The notes under the pieces were generated by a model that ran no database searches, had not been told where the DNA came from, and was given only the letters and a program-made list of their open reading frames with translations. Shown piece after piece: positions 10,401 through 18,556 of a stretch of 64,000 bases of DNA. Position numbers and translations under genes: made by a program. Position 1 is the first letter of the stretch; each line of letters begins with the position of its first letter. The DNA is from Cellvibrio zantedeschiae (lineage in GTDB: Bacteria; Pseudomonadota; Gammaproteobacteria; Pseudomonadales; Cellvibrionaceae), in contig NZ_BMYZ01000001.1 in NCBI RefSeq assembly GCF_014652535.1, positions 496,001-560,000 on the forward strand, in the 5' to 3' direction.

Positions 10401-11551
10401 TATATGACGCCTGGAAAGTTGCGTTCAAGAACCCACTGCTCGATGGTGAAATTCGCATTCCCAATGACTCTGCCAAACCATTGCAGATAAATTTGGAAAG
10501 CCTGCGTCTTACCAGCGCTTTGCTGGGAGCAAAAGAAGTTGAAGCAGCCGTAGTGGCAGGGCAGTTACCGAAAGTGCCCGGCATTAGTGTAGACCCACGC
10601 ACTTTGCCCTTGGCCGATATGTCCGTAAAAGCGCTCTATATGGACGAAGTTAATTACGGCAATTGGTCTTTGCAAATAAGACCGCAAGCGCAGGGAGTTT
10701 TATTCGACAAAATCAACGGCACTGTAAAGGGTGTGACTGTTGGTGCTATGAGCACCTTGGATGCAGATAACAAAATCGTGAGCAACAGCGCCGGCGCAAA
10801 AATGGAATGGCTTGTGAGTGAGTCCGGCTCAAGTACACATTTTATTGGCGAGCTTTCCGCGACGGATTTGTCAGCAGTTTTGCGCGAATGGCAAAAGCCT
10901 GACATGCTGGAAAGTAAGCTCGCGCGTTTTAAAGTTGATGCAACCTGGAGTGGTGATCCTCAAGATTTCGCGTTGAAAAAAATGGCAGGCAATATTGATG
11001 TCTGGATTGAACAAGGCCGCTTTAAAAACAATCCAAGTCCAGGCAGTGATGGCTTGTTGAGACTAATGGCCGTGCTGAACTTTGATTCACTCGCGCGCCG
11101 TTTGCGTTTGGATTTTTCGGATCTTTATCAAAGCGGATTGGCTTACGATCAAATCAGCGGCAAAGTAAATTTCACGCCAGGCACAATGACATTTGTTGAA
11201 CCGCTCGACGTTAAAACGCCATCGAGCCGTTTACAAATGGCAGGCAAACTTGACTTGGAAAATGAAAAAATTGACGCACGTTTAGTTGCCACTTTGCCGG
11301 TTGTTGGCAGCTACACTTTTTTCACCGCGTTAGTTACAGGTTTACCTGCAGCAGCGGGAATATATATCGTCAGCAAATTATTTAAGAAACAGGTAGATCG
11401 CGCTACCAGTATCAGTTACAGCCTGCAAGGCAATTGGAACGATCCAAAAATGAGTTTTGATCGTCTCTTTGAAAGTGAAGATGAATTGATTAAAAACGTA
11501 AATAAAGAAAAAGCGCCCGCAAAAAACCGAAGGCGTAAGGTACAAAATTAG
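7427..11551 (+). CDS. yhdP: YhdP-family AsmA-like envelope protein
   Basis: YhdP is a very large inner-membrane-anchored periplasmic protein of the AsmA/TamB superfamily, implicated in carrying phospholipids to the outer membrane. The 1,374-residue product has an N-terminal membrane helix (about 13-33), a long beta-rich region predicted to form a hydrophobic groove, and the conserved C-terminal AsmA-like segment ending near residue 1,330 (LPVVGSYTFFTALVTGLP), with a basic tail. It follows rng by 156 bases and ends at a strong bidirectional terminator. Length and position match the TIGR02099 family. Confidence 0.95.
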   Translation: MTAYARKLIKWFYLLFALAAISLAVLVQAGRSFSHLLADYPQELGSYLSNKLNAKVTIGAIKAEWVGLKPMVDVRDLRIISQTDKPIFSLGHAQMRLDLLGSLGHARLVWSALQLDKVQMDFVQTDDGFWQVSGIPRKAKSQDEKGARLDSLIDMSLLSRRIEFAQTQLNFHFASGTTTTLNSPLLRMENAGDFHRLSLQVDVDGNPKTLTLIAEGKGDPRRRETFSSKGFVQLKQFPTNEPIAATTAFLLRGIKAEVHSEGALDASLWFSSRPKYEGLNVEGKVSIQRLNVPILGQSLTFDSFATDVVGHWLYSGQWQLALQKMNAKVNQHKVENLSFAASAGSFAEPVLLHLPKVDLQRLNQTLDSAGVLGEGRLRDVMRQLGPEGELRNVQFAIPTQNPKAWELQANLAKVGVNAWQGVPALRTVDGFVYANKNGGFVDIDSREGFSMHYSPTYSAPMEYKQAKGQVAWWLQPDKNQIYVNSGALEFINGEEHAKGYMWLSLPWQRNTGDIDLYLQIGAKKLNASLYSKYTPAVVPRSLLDWLEKSIGPNNAGFVDQVGFVYRGTLNNRNPAARSHQLFVDIKHAQLNYHPEWPALDSIDGRLLVSDNDVAASVDKARLFNSDVGVTQVNVNPNPDGHGSLLRVNGSVEGGAEDGLRVLRESMLRRYIGSNMDTWKLDGKMHTELNIAVPLDPKGTGATQQVDIDLESPNFEMGNLKLVMQDVQGHLNFNETTGLSSEGLNGVLFGQPVKTLLSTRKQGDASQTLVEVKGDVDAQALAKWTQRPEVLFLDGRVPYNATVELNHKSATADPASNSPFAVVTVTSPLSGVAVDLPAPYGKTAEGERFFRFKMSMSDKVSLIDMVYGENVQALFELDPHQENKLLNANIALNDSAKLAIEPQFLLSGNVPGLDIEPWKKVQQRYLGFGAQIDALKPKASAAHGETSYQPEIPITEESPVLVAGLPFRAQVLLGHYQVGPLALDDIHIRAERLYDAWKVAFKNPLLDGEIRIPNDSAKPLQINLESLRLTSALLGAKEVEAAVVAGQLPKVPGISVDPRTLPLADMSVKALYMDEVNYGNWSLQIRPQAQGVLFDKINGTVKGVTVGAMSTLDADNKIVSNSAGAKMEWLVSESGSSTHFIGELSATDLSAVLREWQKPDMLESKLARFKVDATWSGDPQDFALKKMAGNIDVWIEQGRFKNNPSPGSDGLLRLMAVLNFDSLARRLRLDFSDLYQSGLAYDQISGKVNFTPGTMTFVEPLDVKTPSSRLQMAGKLDLENEKIDARLVATLPVVGSYTFFTALVTGLPAAAGIYIVSKLFKKQVDRATSISYSLQGNWNDPKMSFDRLFESEDELIKNVNKEKAPAKNRRRKVQN

Positions 11552-11564
11552 ATTTAATATAGAC

Positions 11565-11598
11565 AAAAAAATAGGAGGCTAATGCCTCCTATTTTTTT
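11565..11598. terminator. Bidirectional terminator between yhdP and yjgA
   Basis: ATAGGAGGC and GCCTCCTAT form a perfect 9-bp stem (11571-11579, 11584-11592) with loop TAAT, extended by A-runs on the left and T-runs on the right. It serves both convergent genes. Confidence 0.93.
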
Positions 11599-11616
11599 GG
11601 AACTTTAACGCCAAAA

Positions 11617-12135
11617 TCAATCTTGCAGTTCAAGTTGCTCGCGAATAAAAGCGAACAATTTGCGAGAGCTTTTAGGTGGGAGGTTTTCGTCGCGTTCTTT
11701 TTGCGCGCTGCGTACTAATTGTTTCAAATGCTGCACATCAATGCCGGGGCAGTTAGTAACCAATGTTTGGAAAATTTGTTTATCGCCTTCAATTAATAAA
11801 TCGCGGAAGCGTTCTATTTGGTGTTGGCGATGTACGTATTGATCACTGCGTGCTTGCAACTTATCAACAGCAGCTTGAATTTCTTCATGATTGGTTTCAC
11901 GCATTACGCGACCAATGAATTGCAAGTGACGACGACGCGCTTCGCGATGCGGCATTTTACGCGCCTCGAGAATGGCATCTAAAAGTTTTTCTTCAGCGGG
12001 AATGGTGGCCAATTGCTTATCGTTCATTTCGATAAGCTGCTCGCCCAACTTCTGTAGAGCAGTCATTTCGCGTTTTACCTGCGATTTGCTCTTGATGTAG
12101 TCGTCGGGGTTGATGTCGTCGTATTTGTAAACCAT
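11617..12135 (-). CDS. yjgA: Ribosome-associated protein YjgA (DarP, DUF615)
   Basis: YjgA/DarP joins late 50S subunit precursors and helps large-subunit maturation. The 172-residue product has the family core: KSKSQVKREMTALQKLGEQL near the start, RRRHLQFIGRVMR in the middle and NLPPKSSRKLFAFIREQ at the end. The ATG at 12135 is chosen because the preceding 30 in-frame codons give a non-conserved sequence; its Shine-Dalgarno sequence is weak. It faces yhdP across a shared terminator. In Pseudomonas this gene lies between tldD and pmbA, neither of which is present here. Confidence 0.93.
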   Translation of the reverse strand: MVYKYDDINPDDYIKSKSQVKREMTALQKLGEQLIEMNDKQLATIPAEEKLLDAILEARKMPHREARRRHLQFIGRVMRETNHEEIQAAVDKLQARSDQYVHRQHQIERFRDLLIEGDKQIFQTLVTNCPGIDVQHLKQLVRSAQKERDENLPPKSSRKLFAFIREQLELQD

Positions 12136-12245
12136 AGGATTGCCTAAACGGAGTGTTACCGGTGTTGCTTGCAGATGCTGATCAAAAAGGGCGCACAGGG
12201 TAGGTGAACCAGCTGCAAATAACAACCTTTGTTTGGCAGCAAATT

Positions 12246-12515
12246 CTATTCATCTTCCTCAAAGCGGTTGTTAATTAAGGCTCTAATAGCGTCCATTGCC
12301 TGGGTTTCGTCATCACCTTCGGTTGACACTTCAAGGTTGGTACCCTGGGTTGCGGCCAATAGCATCAGGGACATAACGCTTTTTGCATCTACCCAGCTAC
12401 CGTTTGTGCGAGCTTGGCTACGGCAGCCAAACTGGGCCGCTAAAGTAGCAAACTTGGCAGCAGCACGAGCGTGCAGGCCGCGTTTGTTAATAATAGGAAT
12501 GGTTTCCGTTAACAT
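12246..12515 (-). CDS. ptsO: Phosphocarrier protein NPr of the nitrogen PTS
   Basis: NPr passes phosphate from EI-Ntr to EIIA-Ntr in the regulatory nitrogen phosphotransferase system. The 89-residue HPr-fold protein has the phosphorylated histidine at position 15 within RGLHARAAAKF, and the VDAKSVMSLMLLAA segment typical of HPr/NPr. It lies two bases after rapZ, in the conserved order ptsN-rapZ-ptsO downstream of rpoN. Confidence 0.97.
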   Translation of the reverse strand: MLTETIPIINKRGLHARAAAKFATLAAQFGCRSQARTNGSWVDAKSVMSLMLLAATQGTNLEVSTEGDDETQAMDAIRALINNRFEEDE

Positions 12516-12517
12516 AG

Positions 12518-13387
12518 TTAATTTTTCTTGTGTTTGTTTATATCGCGATGACGCACCTGCACATCGCCAAATTGTTCATTAAAATGCGCTTTGAGCCGTT
12601 CGCTCAAGTACACAGAGCGGTGTTGTCCGCCGGTACAGCCCACCGCAACGGTAATGTAGCTGCGGTTGTTGGCTTGATAACGTGGCAGCCAGCGGCTCAT
12701 AAAGTCTTCTATGTCCTGATACATCTCATTCACGGCGTCTTCTGCTTCCAAAAACTCAATCACGTCCTTATCTTTACCCGTCAAGGGGCGAAGATTGGGT
12801 TTCCAGTGAGGATTCGGCAGGCAGCGCGCGTCAAAGACGAGATCTGCATTTACCGGGATGCCATGTTTAAAGCCAAAAGATTCAAACAATATCGCCATGC
12901 TGGACTGGCTGCGGCCGACTACGCGCTCTTTCACCAAATCGCGCAGTTCATGCAGGGTCAAATGGCTGGTATCAATAATTTGATCCGCGGTATCGCGAAT
13001 AGGTTCCAGCAATTCCTGTTCGTTCGCAATCGCCTCAGCCAAATTGGTGTGTTTGTCGCTGAGCGGATGCTTGCGGCGTGTTTCGCTAAAGCGCTGGATC
13101 AATACAGACGATTGGGAGTCCAAAAAAATCACCGTGAAGGGCAGGTGTGCCTCTTTCAGGGTGCTGATCATTTGCGGGAATATTTGCAAGTCTTTCCAGG
13201 CGTTGCGAACATCTATACCAATCGCGAATTTATGTTGGTCGTCTTTGTGGATTTCGATTTGTGCAACCAGTGCGGGCAACAGGCTTACAGGTAAATTATC
13301 AATGCAGTTGTACCCCACGTCTTCCAACACGTGTAGGGCGGTACTTTTGCCTGAGCCGGATAATCCGCTCACAATCACTAACTGCAT
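12518..13387 (-). CDS. rapZ: RNase adapter protein RapZ
   Basis: RapZ is a nucleotide-binding protein; in enterobacteria it delivers the sRNA GlmZ to RNase E and so tunes glucosamine-6-phosphate synthesis. The 289-residue protein has a Walker A motif GLSGSGKS (8-15), an N-terminal kinase-like domain, and the C-terminal sensing and RNA-binding domain with GCTGGQHRSV. Whether a GlmZ-type sRNA exists in this organism cannot be seen here. It is co-transcribed with ptsN and ptsO. Confidence 0.97.
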   Translation of the reverse strand: MQLVIVSGLSGSGKSTALHVLEDVGYNCIDNLPVSLLPALVAQIEIHKDDQHKFAIGIDVRNAWKDLQIFPQMISTLKEAHLPFTVIFLDSQSSVLIQRFSETRRKHPLSDKHTNLAEAIANEQELLEPIRDTADQIIDTSHLTLHELRDLVKERVVGRSQSSMAILFESFGFKHGIPVNADLVFDARCLPNPHWKPNLRPLTGKDKDVIEFLEAEDAVNEMYQDIEDFMSRWLPRYQANNRSYITVAVGCTGGQHRSVYLSERLKAHFNEQFGDVQVRHRDINKHKKN

Positions 13388-13446
13388 AATGTTTCCCTAT
13401 ATGAACCAAATCGATTTGGTTCAAAAAACCTGGAGCTTAAAAATAA

Positions 13447-13893
13447 TCAGCTGATGGCTGCTTCGTAAAGTGTGCTGTTGTCGCTGGCGGCACGTAAACG
13501 CTGGCGAAACTCACTGCGTGTTAATGCACCGGCCAGAGCGGCCAAATTTTTCAAATGTTCTGCGTGTGAATCTTCTGGCACCAGCATGGCAAATAAAATA
13601 TCGACAGGTTCATTGTCGATAGAATCGAATTCAACGGGATGCTTTAGCGTAATAAGTGCACCTATAGCACCCGCGCTGTTATTGATGCGGCAGTGCGGGA
13701 TTGCAATGCCGTGCCCAACGCCTGTTGACCCCAAACGCTCGCGCGCAAGAAACCGACGCACTAAATCATCGGCATCAATGGTTGAAATATCTTGCGCAAT
13801 AACTTCTGCAAGTAATTCCAATGCGCGTCGTTTGCTGCTGGCCTCAAGGCTACTGCAAGCGCGTTCGGGTGTTAACAGTGATTGAATTTGCAT
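13447..13893 (-). CDS. ptsN: Nitrogen-regulatory EIIA protein
   Basis: EIIA-Ntr is the output of the nitrogen PTS; its phosphorylation state controls potassium transport, phosphate sensing and other targets in proteobacteria. The 148-residue protein has the active histidine H67 in GIAIPHCR, preceded by RERLGSTGVGHG as in the family. It lies between hpf and rapZ, downstream of rpoN. Confidence 0.97.
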   Translation of the reverse strand: MQIQSLLTPERACSSLEASSKRRALELLAEVIAQDISTIDADDLVRRFLARERLGSTGVGHGIAIPHCRINNSAGAIGALITLKHPVEFDSIDNEPVDILFAMLVPEDSHAEHLKNLAALAGALTRSEFRQRLRAASDNSTLYEAAIS

Positions 13894-13907
13894 AGTTGTC
13901 CGAGCTT

Positions 13908-14198
13908 TTAGCGATGGCTGCGCATCTTTTCTTTATGTTTAATTAGCTGGCGATCCAATTTGTCGGCCAGGGAATCTATTGCTGTATATAGATCGGGATC
14001 TGTGGCATCGGCAAAAATATCTTTTCCGCTAACGTGTAAAGTGGCTTCCGCTTTTTGTTCGAGTTTATCAACCGAAAGAATAACGTGAGTATTAGTGATG
14101 CGGTCGTGATGATTGCTTAAACGCTCCAATTTGCTGATCACGTAATCTCTCATTGATTCGGTAACTTCTACGTGGTGGCCACTGACATTTATTTGCAT
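13908..14198 (-). CDS. hpf: Short-form ribosome hibernation-promoting factor
   Basis: HPF binds the 30S decoding region and promotes formation of inactive 100S ribosomes in stationary phase. The product is 96 residues, the short form typical of gammaproteobacteria, beginning MQINVSGHHVEVTESMRDYV and ending in a basic KHKEKMRSHR tail. The start at 14198 is preceded by GAGGA seven bases upstream; a longer in-frame start at 14240 would add 14 non-conserved residues. It sits directly after rpoN in the same transcription direction. Confidence 0.96.
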   Translation of the reverse strand: MQINVSGHHVEVTESMRDYVISKLERLSNHHDRITNTHVILSVDKLEQKAEATLHVSGKDIFADATDPDLYTAIDSLADKLDRQLIKHKEKMRSHR

Positions 14199-14267
14199 AG
14201 ATACATCCTCGGTGGTTACATGAGTGCCAAATGCACTCACAAAATATTTCCAGCTTAATATTTTCAG

Positions 14268-15914
14268 TTAAAGTGTTTTGCGCTCATTCGATGGCGGAAT
14301 GTTGAGCGACTCGCGATATTTAGCAATGGTGCGGCGTGCAACCTGAATGCCTTGTTCGCCGAGTAGATCGGTAATTTTGCTATCGCTTAGTGGTTTTTTA
14401 GGGTTCTCCGCGCTCACCAGCTTTTTGATCAGGGCGCGAATGGCTGTGGAAGAACATTCGCCACCGGAATCTGTGCTCACATGGCTGGAGAAAAAATATT
14501 TCAGTTCAAAAATACCTTGCGGTGTGTGCATAAATTTTTGCGTAGTCACGCGCGAAATAGTCGATTCATGCATCTCAACAATTTCCGCAATATCATGCAG
14601 TACCAATGGCTTCATTGCTTCGGCGCCGTACTCCAAAAAGCCTCGTTGTTTTTCAACGATACAACTGGCCACTTTTAACAGGGTTTCGTTACGGCTTTGC
14701 AAACTTTTCAAGAACCAACGCGCTTCCTGCAAATTGTCTTTCAGGAATGTATTGTCACTGCTGGAGTCCGCACGTTTTACCAGCGATGCATAATCAGAGT
14801 TGATGCGTAAACGCGGCGCTATTTCCGGATTTAACTCTACCATCCAGCGGCCTTCACGTTTTTCCACAAAAACATCGGGCACTACATATTCTGTTTCACC
14901 GCTGGCAATCATGTCGCCGGGGCGTGGATTCAGGCTTTGAATCAAGCTTACCGCTTGGCTAAGCTCATCCTCTTTAAGTTTGGTCCTGCGCATTAACTGG
15001 CGGAAATCGCGGCTTGCCAGTAGTGGTAAATATTGTTTGGCAATGAGTTTTGCTTCGGCCAAAAAGGGCGTTGAAGCATCGAATTGTTGCAGCTGCACAC
15101 TCAAGCATTCGGCCAGGTTTTGGCTGCAGGCGCCGCAAGGATCAAACTGTTGGATGCGGTGCTGAACCGCTTCCACTTCATCCAGCTCCAAATCATCCCA
15201 TTCGGTGATCAGGCCACTGAAAATGTCTTCTAATGTGACTGATAGCATTCCGCTAGGTTCAACCGCATCAATAATTGCCATGGCAATTATGCGGTCGCGA
15301 TCAGACATAGGCGTGAGATTGAGTTGCCACATAAGGTGGTCGTACAGCGAATCAGTAGCGGCGCGGCGACTTTCAAAATCGTTGTCGTCGTTTTCGTAAT
15401 TGGTAGATCCACTGGATTGGCTGGTTTGGTATACGTCATCCCAACTGGTATCTACGGGTAAATCGGCAGGAATGGCTTCGTTCCATTCGGTTGCGCTTTC
15501 GCTGTAATCATCTGTGCCGGCGTAGTTATCGGTGTCAGTAAAACTTTCGCTTTCTCTGAAGCCATCGCTGTCACCAAAATTGGTTTCGCCAAAGCTTTCA
15601 TCGCCAAACTTTTCGCTGCTGGATTCGTTGTACGTCATCTCACCGGAATAGCTCTCGCTAAAATCGTCGGTACCGCTATCGCTGGTGGCTGCTATTTCCT
15701 GGGTGCGAGCGTAGTCGCTGTCTTCAAATTCGGTATTGGATGATGACGGAGTATCAAAGCTATCTTCCACTTCCAACATGGGGTTGGAATCAAGAGCTTC
15801 CTGAATTTCTTGTTGGAGATCTAAGGTCGATAATTGCAACAGGCGAATCGCTTGTTGCAACTGCGGGGTCATGGTCAGTTGTTGACCGAGCTTGAGTTGT
15901 AGAGATTGCTTCAT
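14268..15914 (-). CDS. rpoN: RNA polymerase sigma-54 factor with an expanded acidic region
   Basis: Sigma-54 directs RNA polymerase to -24/-12 promoters that need AAA+ activators. The 548-residue protein has Region I ([27 protein letters not shown], activator interaction), core-binding and helix-turn-helix regions, and the RpoN box [11 protein letters not shown] near the C-terminus. It is about 70 residues longer than E. coli RpoN (477). The excess is in Region II, roughly residues 50-185, which is Asp/Glu/Ser/Thr-rich with repeated FGDS/FGET-like units. It leads the hpf-ptsN-rapZ-ptsO genes; 186 bases separate it from lptB. Confidence 0.97.
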   Translation of the reverse strand: MKQSLQLKLGQQLTMTPQLQQAIRLLQLSTLDLQQEIQEALDSNPMLEVEDSFDTPSSSNTEFEDSDYARTQEIAATSDSGTDDFSESYSGEMTYNESSSEKFGDESFGETNFGDSDGFRESESFTDTDNYAGTDDYSESATEWNEAIPADLPVDTSWDDVYQTSQSSGSTNYENDDNDFESRRAATDSLYDHLMWQLNLTPMSDRDRIIAMAIIDAVEPSGMLSVTLEDIFSGLITEWDDLELDEVEAVQHRIQQFDPCGACSQNLAECLSVQLQQFDASTPFLAEAKLIAKQYLPLLASRDFRQLMRRTKLKEDELSQAVSLIQSLNPRPGDMIASGETEYVVPDVFVEKREGRWMVELNPEIAPRLRINSDYASLVKRADSSSDNTFLKDNLQEARWFLKSLQSRNETLLKVASCIVEKQRGFLEYGAEAMKPLVLHDIAEIVEMHESTISRVTTQKFMHTPQGIFELKYFFSSHVSTDSGGECSSTAIRALIKKLVSAENPKKPLSDSKITDLLGEQGIQVARRTIAKYRESLNIPPSNERKTL

Positions 15915-16100
15915 TATTCGAACGAAAAACCCTTAGCTAGCGAAAGAGGCGAGCAAAAAACTAAACACTGTTAGATGGAGTTTAGTCAGGGTTTGACGAC
16001 TAGGCAATAACTCAATGGCGCTAAAGGGAAATATTTAAAGCAATCTTTATGCCTAATGGTTAAGGATTTTAATTTGTCAAGGAAATGGACGACGAAAAGC

Positions 16101-16826
16101 TTAAAGTTTGAAGTCTTCGCCAAGGTAAACCTGACGAACTTTATCGTTGGCGAGAATAACGGAAGAGCTACCGCTGGCAATGATATGACCTTCGCTAACA
16201 ATGAATGCTGTTTCGCAAATGTCGAGGGTTTCGCGCACGTTGTGGTCGGTGATTAACACGCCAATGCCGCGATCTTTTAGGTGGCGAACAATTTCTTTGA
16301 TGTCGGCAACCGAGATGGGGTCAACGCCCGCAAAAGGTTCGTCGAGCAGGATAAATTTTGGATCTGTCGCCAAGGCACGGGCAATTTCCACGCGGCGACG
16401 TTCACCACCTGATAGCGACATACCGAGGCTGTCGCGAATATGGGTGATGTGGAATTCTTGCAGTAAGGATTCCATTTTCGCCAGGCGCTGCTTGCGGTTA
16501 AGGTCTTTGCGGGTTTCAAGAATCGCCATGATGTTATCGGCAACGCTGAGCTTGCGGAAAATAGACGCTTCTTGTGGCAAGTATCCAATACCGGCACGGG
16601 CGCGGCCGTGAATAGGCAAGTTGGTGATATCCAAATCATCAATTAATACGCGGCCATTGTCGGCTTCCACCAAGCCGGCAATCATATAAAAACAGGTAGT
16701 TTTACCGGCGCCGTTAGGTCCTAACAGGCCAACAATTTGGCCGCTGCTAACGGAAACTGAAACATTGATAACGACTTTGCGTTTTTTATAGCTCTTGGCA
16801 AGGTGTTGCGCGTGGAGGCTGGCCAT
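16101..16826 (-). CDS. lptB: LPS export ABC transporter ATP-binding protein LptB
   Basis: LptB powers extraction of lipopolysaccharide from the inner membrane with LptFG, feeding the LptC-LptA bridge. The 241-residue ABC ATPase has Walker A GPNGAGKT (36-43), signature LSGGERRR, Walker [13 protein letters not shown], and the H-loop [10 protein letters not shown]. The gene lies after lptA with a 3-base gap, in the order kdsD-kdsC-lptC-lptA-lptB-rpoN. Confidence 0.98.
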   Translation of the reverse strand: MASLHAQHLAKSYKKRKVVINVSVSVSSGQIVGLLGPNGAGKTTCFYMIAGLVEADNGRVLIDDLDITNLPIHGRARAGIGYLPQEASIFRKLSVADNIMAILETRKDLNRKQRLAKMESLLQEFHITHIRDSLGMSLSGGERRRVEIARALATDPKFILLDEPFAGVDPISVADIKEIVRHLKDRGIGVLITDHNVRETLDICETAFIVSEGHIIASGSSSVILANDKVRQVYLGEDFKL

Positions 16827-16829
16827 GGG

Positions 16830-17348
16830 TTATTCTTTTTTCTCTGGTTTTGCAGGAATTACCGTTTCGACACGGCCAGTACCGGAAAACTTCGCCGTTT
16901 GGCTCTTAATGTCGTAATCCACGTGTCCTGCTTTGGTAACCGAACCGTTTTGTTCAATAGATACGTTTTTATCCAACACCAATTGCTCGGTTTTTACGTT
17001 GTAATGAATCGTGCCTGCCTCGGCGTGAATAATGGGCTTACCGGCTTCCGGTTGTTGCTGGTAGTGGGCAGGGCTGCCTTCAGCGGTGAATGATTCTTCT
17101 TCCTGATCCTTGTCCTTGCGAACATGAATTTTTTGCGCAGTAATTTCCAGCGTGCCCTGGATTAGCTTCACATCGCCGCTATAAATCACAACTCCTTGCT
17201 TAAGGTCGATTTCTTGTTTGTCGGCAGAAATGCGCAAAGACTGGTTTTTATCATCGGGCAAGGCCTGAACTCCTGCGGAACTCATTGCCAGCAAGCAAGC
17301 CACGACGCGGGTCCAGCGAAGGATTTTTGATGTAAGGCTAGGGTTCAT
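16830..17348 (-). CDS. lptA: Periplasmic LPS-bridge protein LptA
   Basis: LptA forms the periplasmic beta-jellyroll bridge that carries LPS from LptC to LptD. The 172-residue product has a cleavable signal peptide (about 1-29, ending VQALP) and the OstA-like repeat core (SADKQEIDLKQGVVIYSGDVKLIQG). The ATG at 17348 is chosen over a TTG at 17378 because AGGG lies six bases upstream. It overlaps the end of lptC by 11 bases, suggesting coupled translation. Confidence 0.95.
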   Translation of the reverse strand: MNPSLTSKILRWTRVVACLLAMSSAGVQALPDDKNQSLRISADKQEIDLKQGVVIYSGDVKLIQGTLEITAQKIHVRKDKDQEEESFTAEGSPAHYQQQPEAGKPIIHAEAGTIHYNVKTEQLVLDKNVSIEQNGSVTKAGHVDYDIKSQTAKFSGTGRVETVIPAKPEKKE

Positions 17349-17970
17349 AGGTGCCCTTGACGTTAGAGAGTAATTCAATCCGCTCGCGCTTCATGTCTGC
17401 GCGCATTCCAACCGCTGTAATCTGGCTTTTAGCGGCGCGCATAGTAACAGCTTTGCCAGTTTGCGCGAATTGGTCTTGGATATTTAGGCGCAAATCACTG
17501 GTAGTAATGGTGGTTTCACCTTGTTTTTCAGAGGTTTGTCGCGCCACTACCTCCTGAGTAAGGCTGAACCAGGTGTCGTTGTTATCCAAACGTCCTTCTT
17601 GCGCTGTAATAAACCAGCCGGGCTTTTGGGGATTGTTAACTACCATAAACACCGGGGTTTCAAACAGGGAATAATCTTTGTCGCTCGGGTTTTCTTTCAC
17701 TTGGAAGCGGCGAATTAAAGGTGTCGTCATTTGATAGTGGATATTGCCTTCACCGTCATACTGGCGCATTTCAACATTGGTAATGTAGGAATGGGGGAAT
17801 ATTTTTACATCGGCTTGCGGCTGGTTGATCAAATTTTCCTTACTCGAGTATCGGAGTGTGGCAAACAAGATTACCAGCACAATAACAACTAGCCAGGGCA
17901 AAGGTAAAAGCAGGGGATTAATCCGCTCGAGATTGGCGCTGTTGATTGTTGGCAAGTGTAATTTGGACAT
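17338..17970 (-). CDS. lptC: LPS export protein LptC
   Basis: LptC is a bitopic inner-membrane protein that receives LPS from LptB2FG and hands it to LptA. The 210-residue product has one membrane helix (about 22-41, LPWLVVIVLVILFATLRY) and a periplasmic jellyroll with TPLIRRF and GWFITAQEGRLDNN typical of the family. It lies 8 bases downstream of kdsC. Confidence 0.95.
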   Translation of the reverse strand: MSKLHLPTINSANLERINPLLLPLPWLVVIVLVILFATLRYSSKENLINQPQADVKIFPHSYITNVEMRQYDGEGNIHYQMTTPLIRRFQVKENPSDKDYSLFETPVFMVVNNPQKPGWFITAQEGRLDNNDTWFSLTQEVVARQTSEKQGETTITTSDLRLNIQDQFAQTGKAVTMRAAKSQITAVGMRADMKRERIELLSNVKGTYEP

Positions 17971-17978
17971 GCTGGGGG

Positions 17979-18539
17979 TTAGGCCAAGTAAGATTTTAAA
18001 AGCTGATCGAGCGTATTTTGCGCTTTCATCAACATATCGCAGGCTTCGCGCACGGCACCTTCACCACCACGTGCATGGCTTTGCCAGTGGGAGCGTTCGA
18101 CCACTGTGAAATGACCGTTAGCAGGGGTTAAGGCCAAACCAACGCGGGACATGACTGTCAAATCTGGCCAGTCATCGCCCATAAATGCAATTTCTTCGAG
18201 GTCGAGTGGATGCTCGGCCAAAATTTCTTGCAGCGCATCCCACTTGTCTTCACGGCCTTGCACCAAAATTTTTATGCCCAAATCGCTTGCGCGTTTGGCG
18301 ACTAGATTGCTGGTGCGGCCAGTGATAATGCCCACTTTAACACCGCTTTTCTGCAGCATTTTTATGCCGTGGCCGTCGAGCGTGCTGAAGGTTTTGAATT
18401 CATCGCCCTGGTTGCTGAAGTAAAGACAGCCATCGGTTAACACGCCGTCTACATCCAACAGGAGTAGTTTGATGCGTTTGGCGCGAGCCTCTAGTTCAGG
18501 TGCGGCTAAAAACTGTGACGGTGAGTTTGAATGACTCAA
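17979..18539 (-). CDS. kdsC: 3-deoxy-D-manno-octulosonate-8-phosphate phosphatase
   Basis: KdsC removes the phosphate from KDO-8-phosphate in the KDO branch of LPS core synthesis. The 186-residue HAD-superfamily enzyme has nucleophile and acid D29/D31 in LLLDVDGVLTDG, the conserved ITGR (motif II), and GDDWPDL (motif IV). No cap domain is inserted, as expected for this tetrameric C0 HAD enzyme. It follows kdsD by 17 bases. Confidence 0.97.
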   Translation of the reverse strand: MSHSNSPSQFLAAPELEARAKRIKLLLLDVDGVLTDGCLYFSNQGDEFKTFSTLDGHGIKMLQKSGVKVGIITGRTSNLVAKRASDLGIKILVQGREDKWDALQEILAEHPLDLEEIAFMGDDWPDLTVMSRVGLALTPANGHFTVVERSHWQSHARGGEGAVREACDMLMKAQNTLDQLLKSYLA

Positions 18540-18556
18540 AAGTGAATCCTTGTTAA

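Noticed and set aside
12530-13294. A 254-codon open frame antisense to rapZ
   Set aside because: Its sequence has no family features and it exactly shadows rapZ, whose motifs and operon place are clear.
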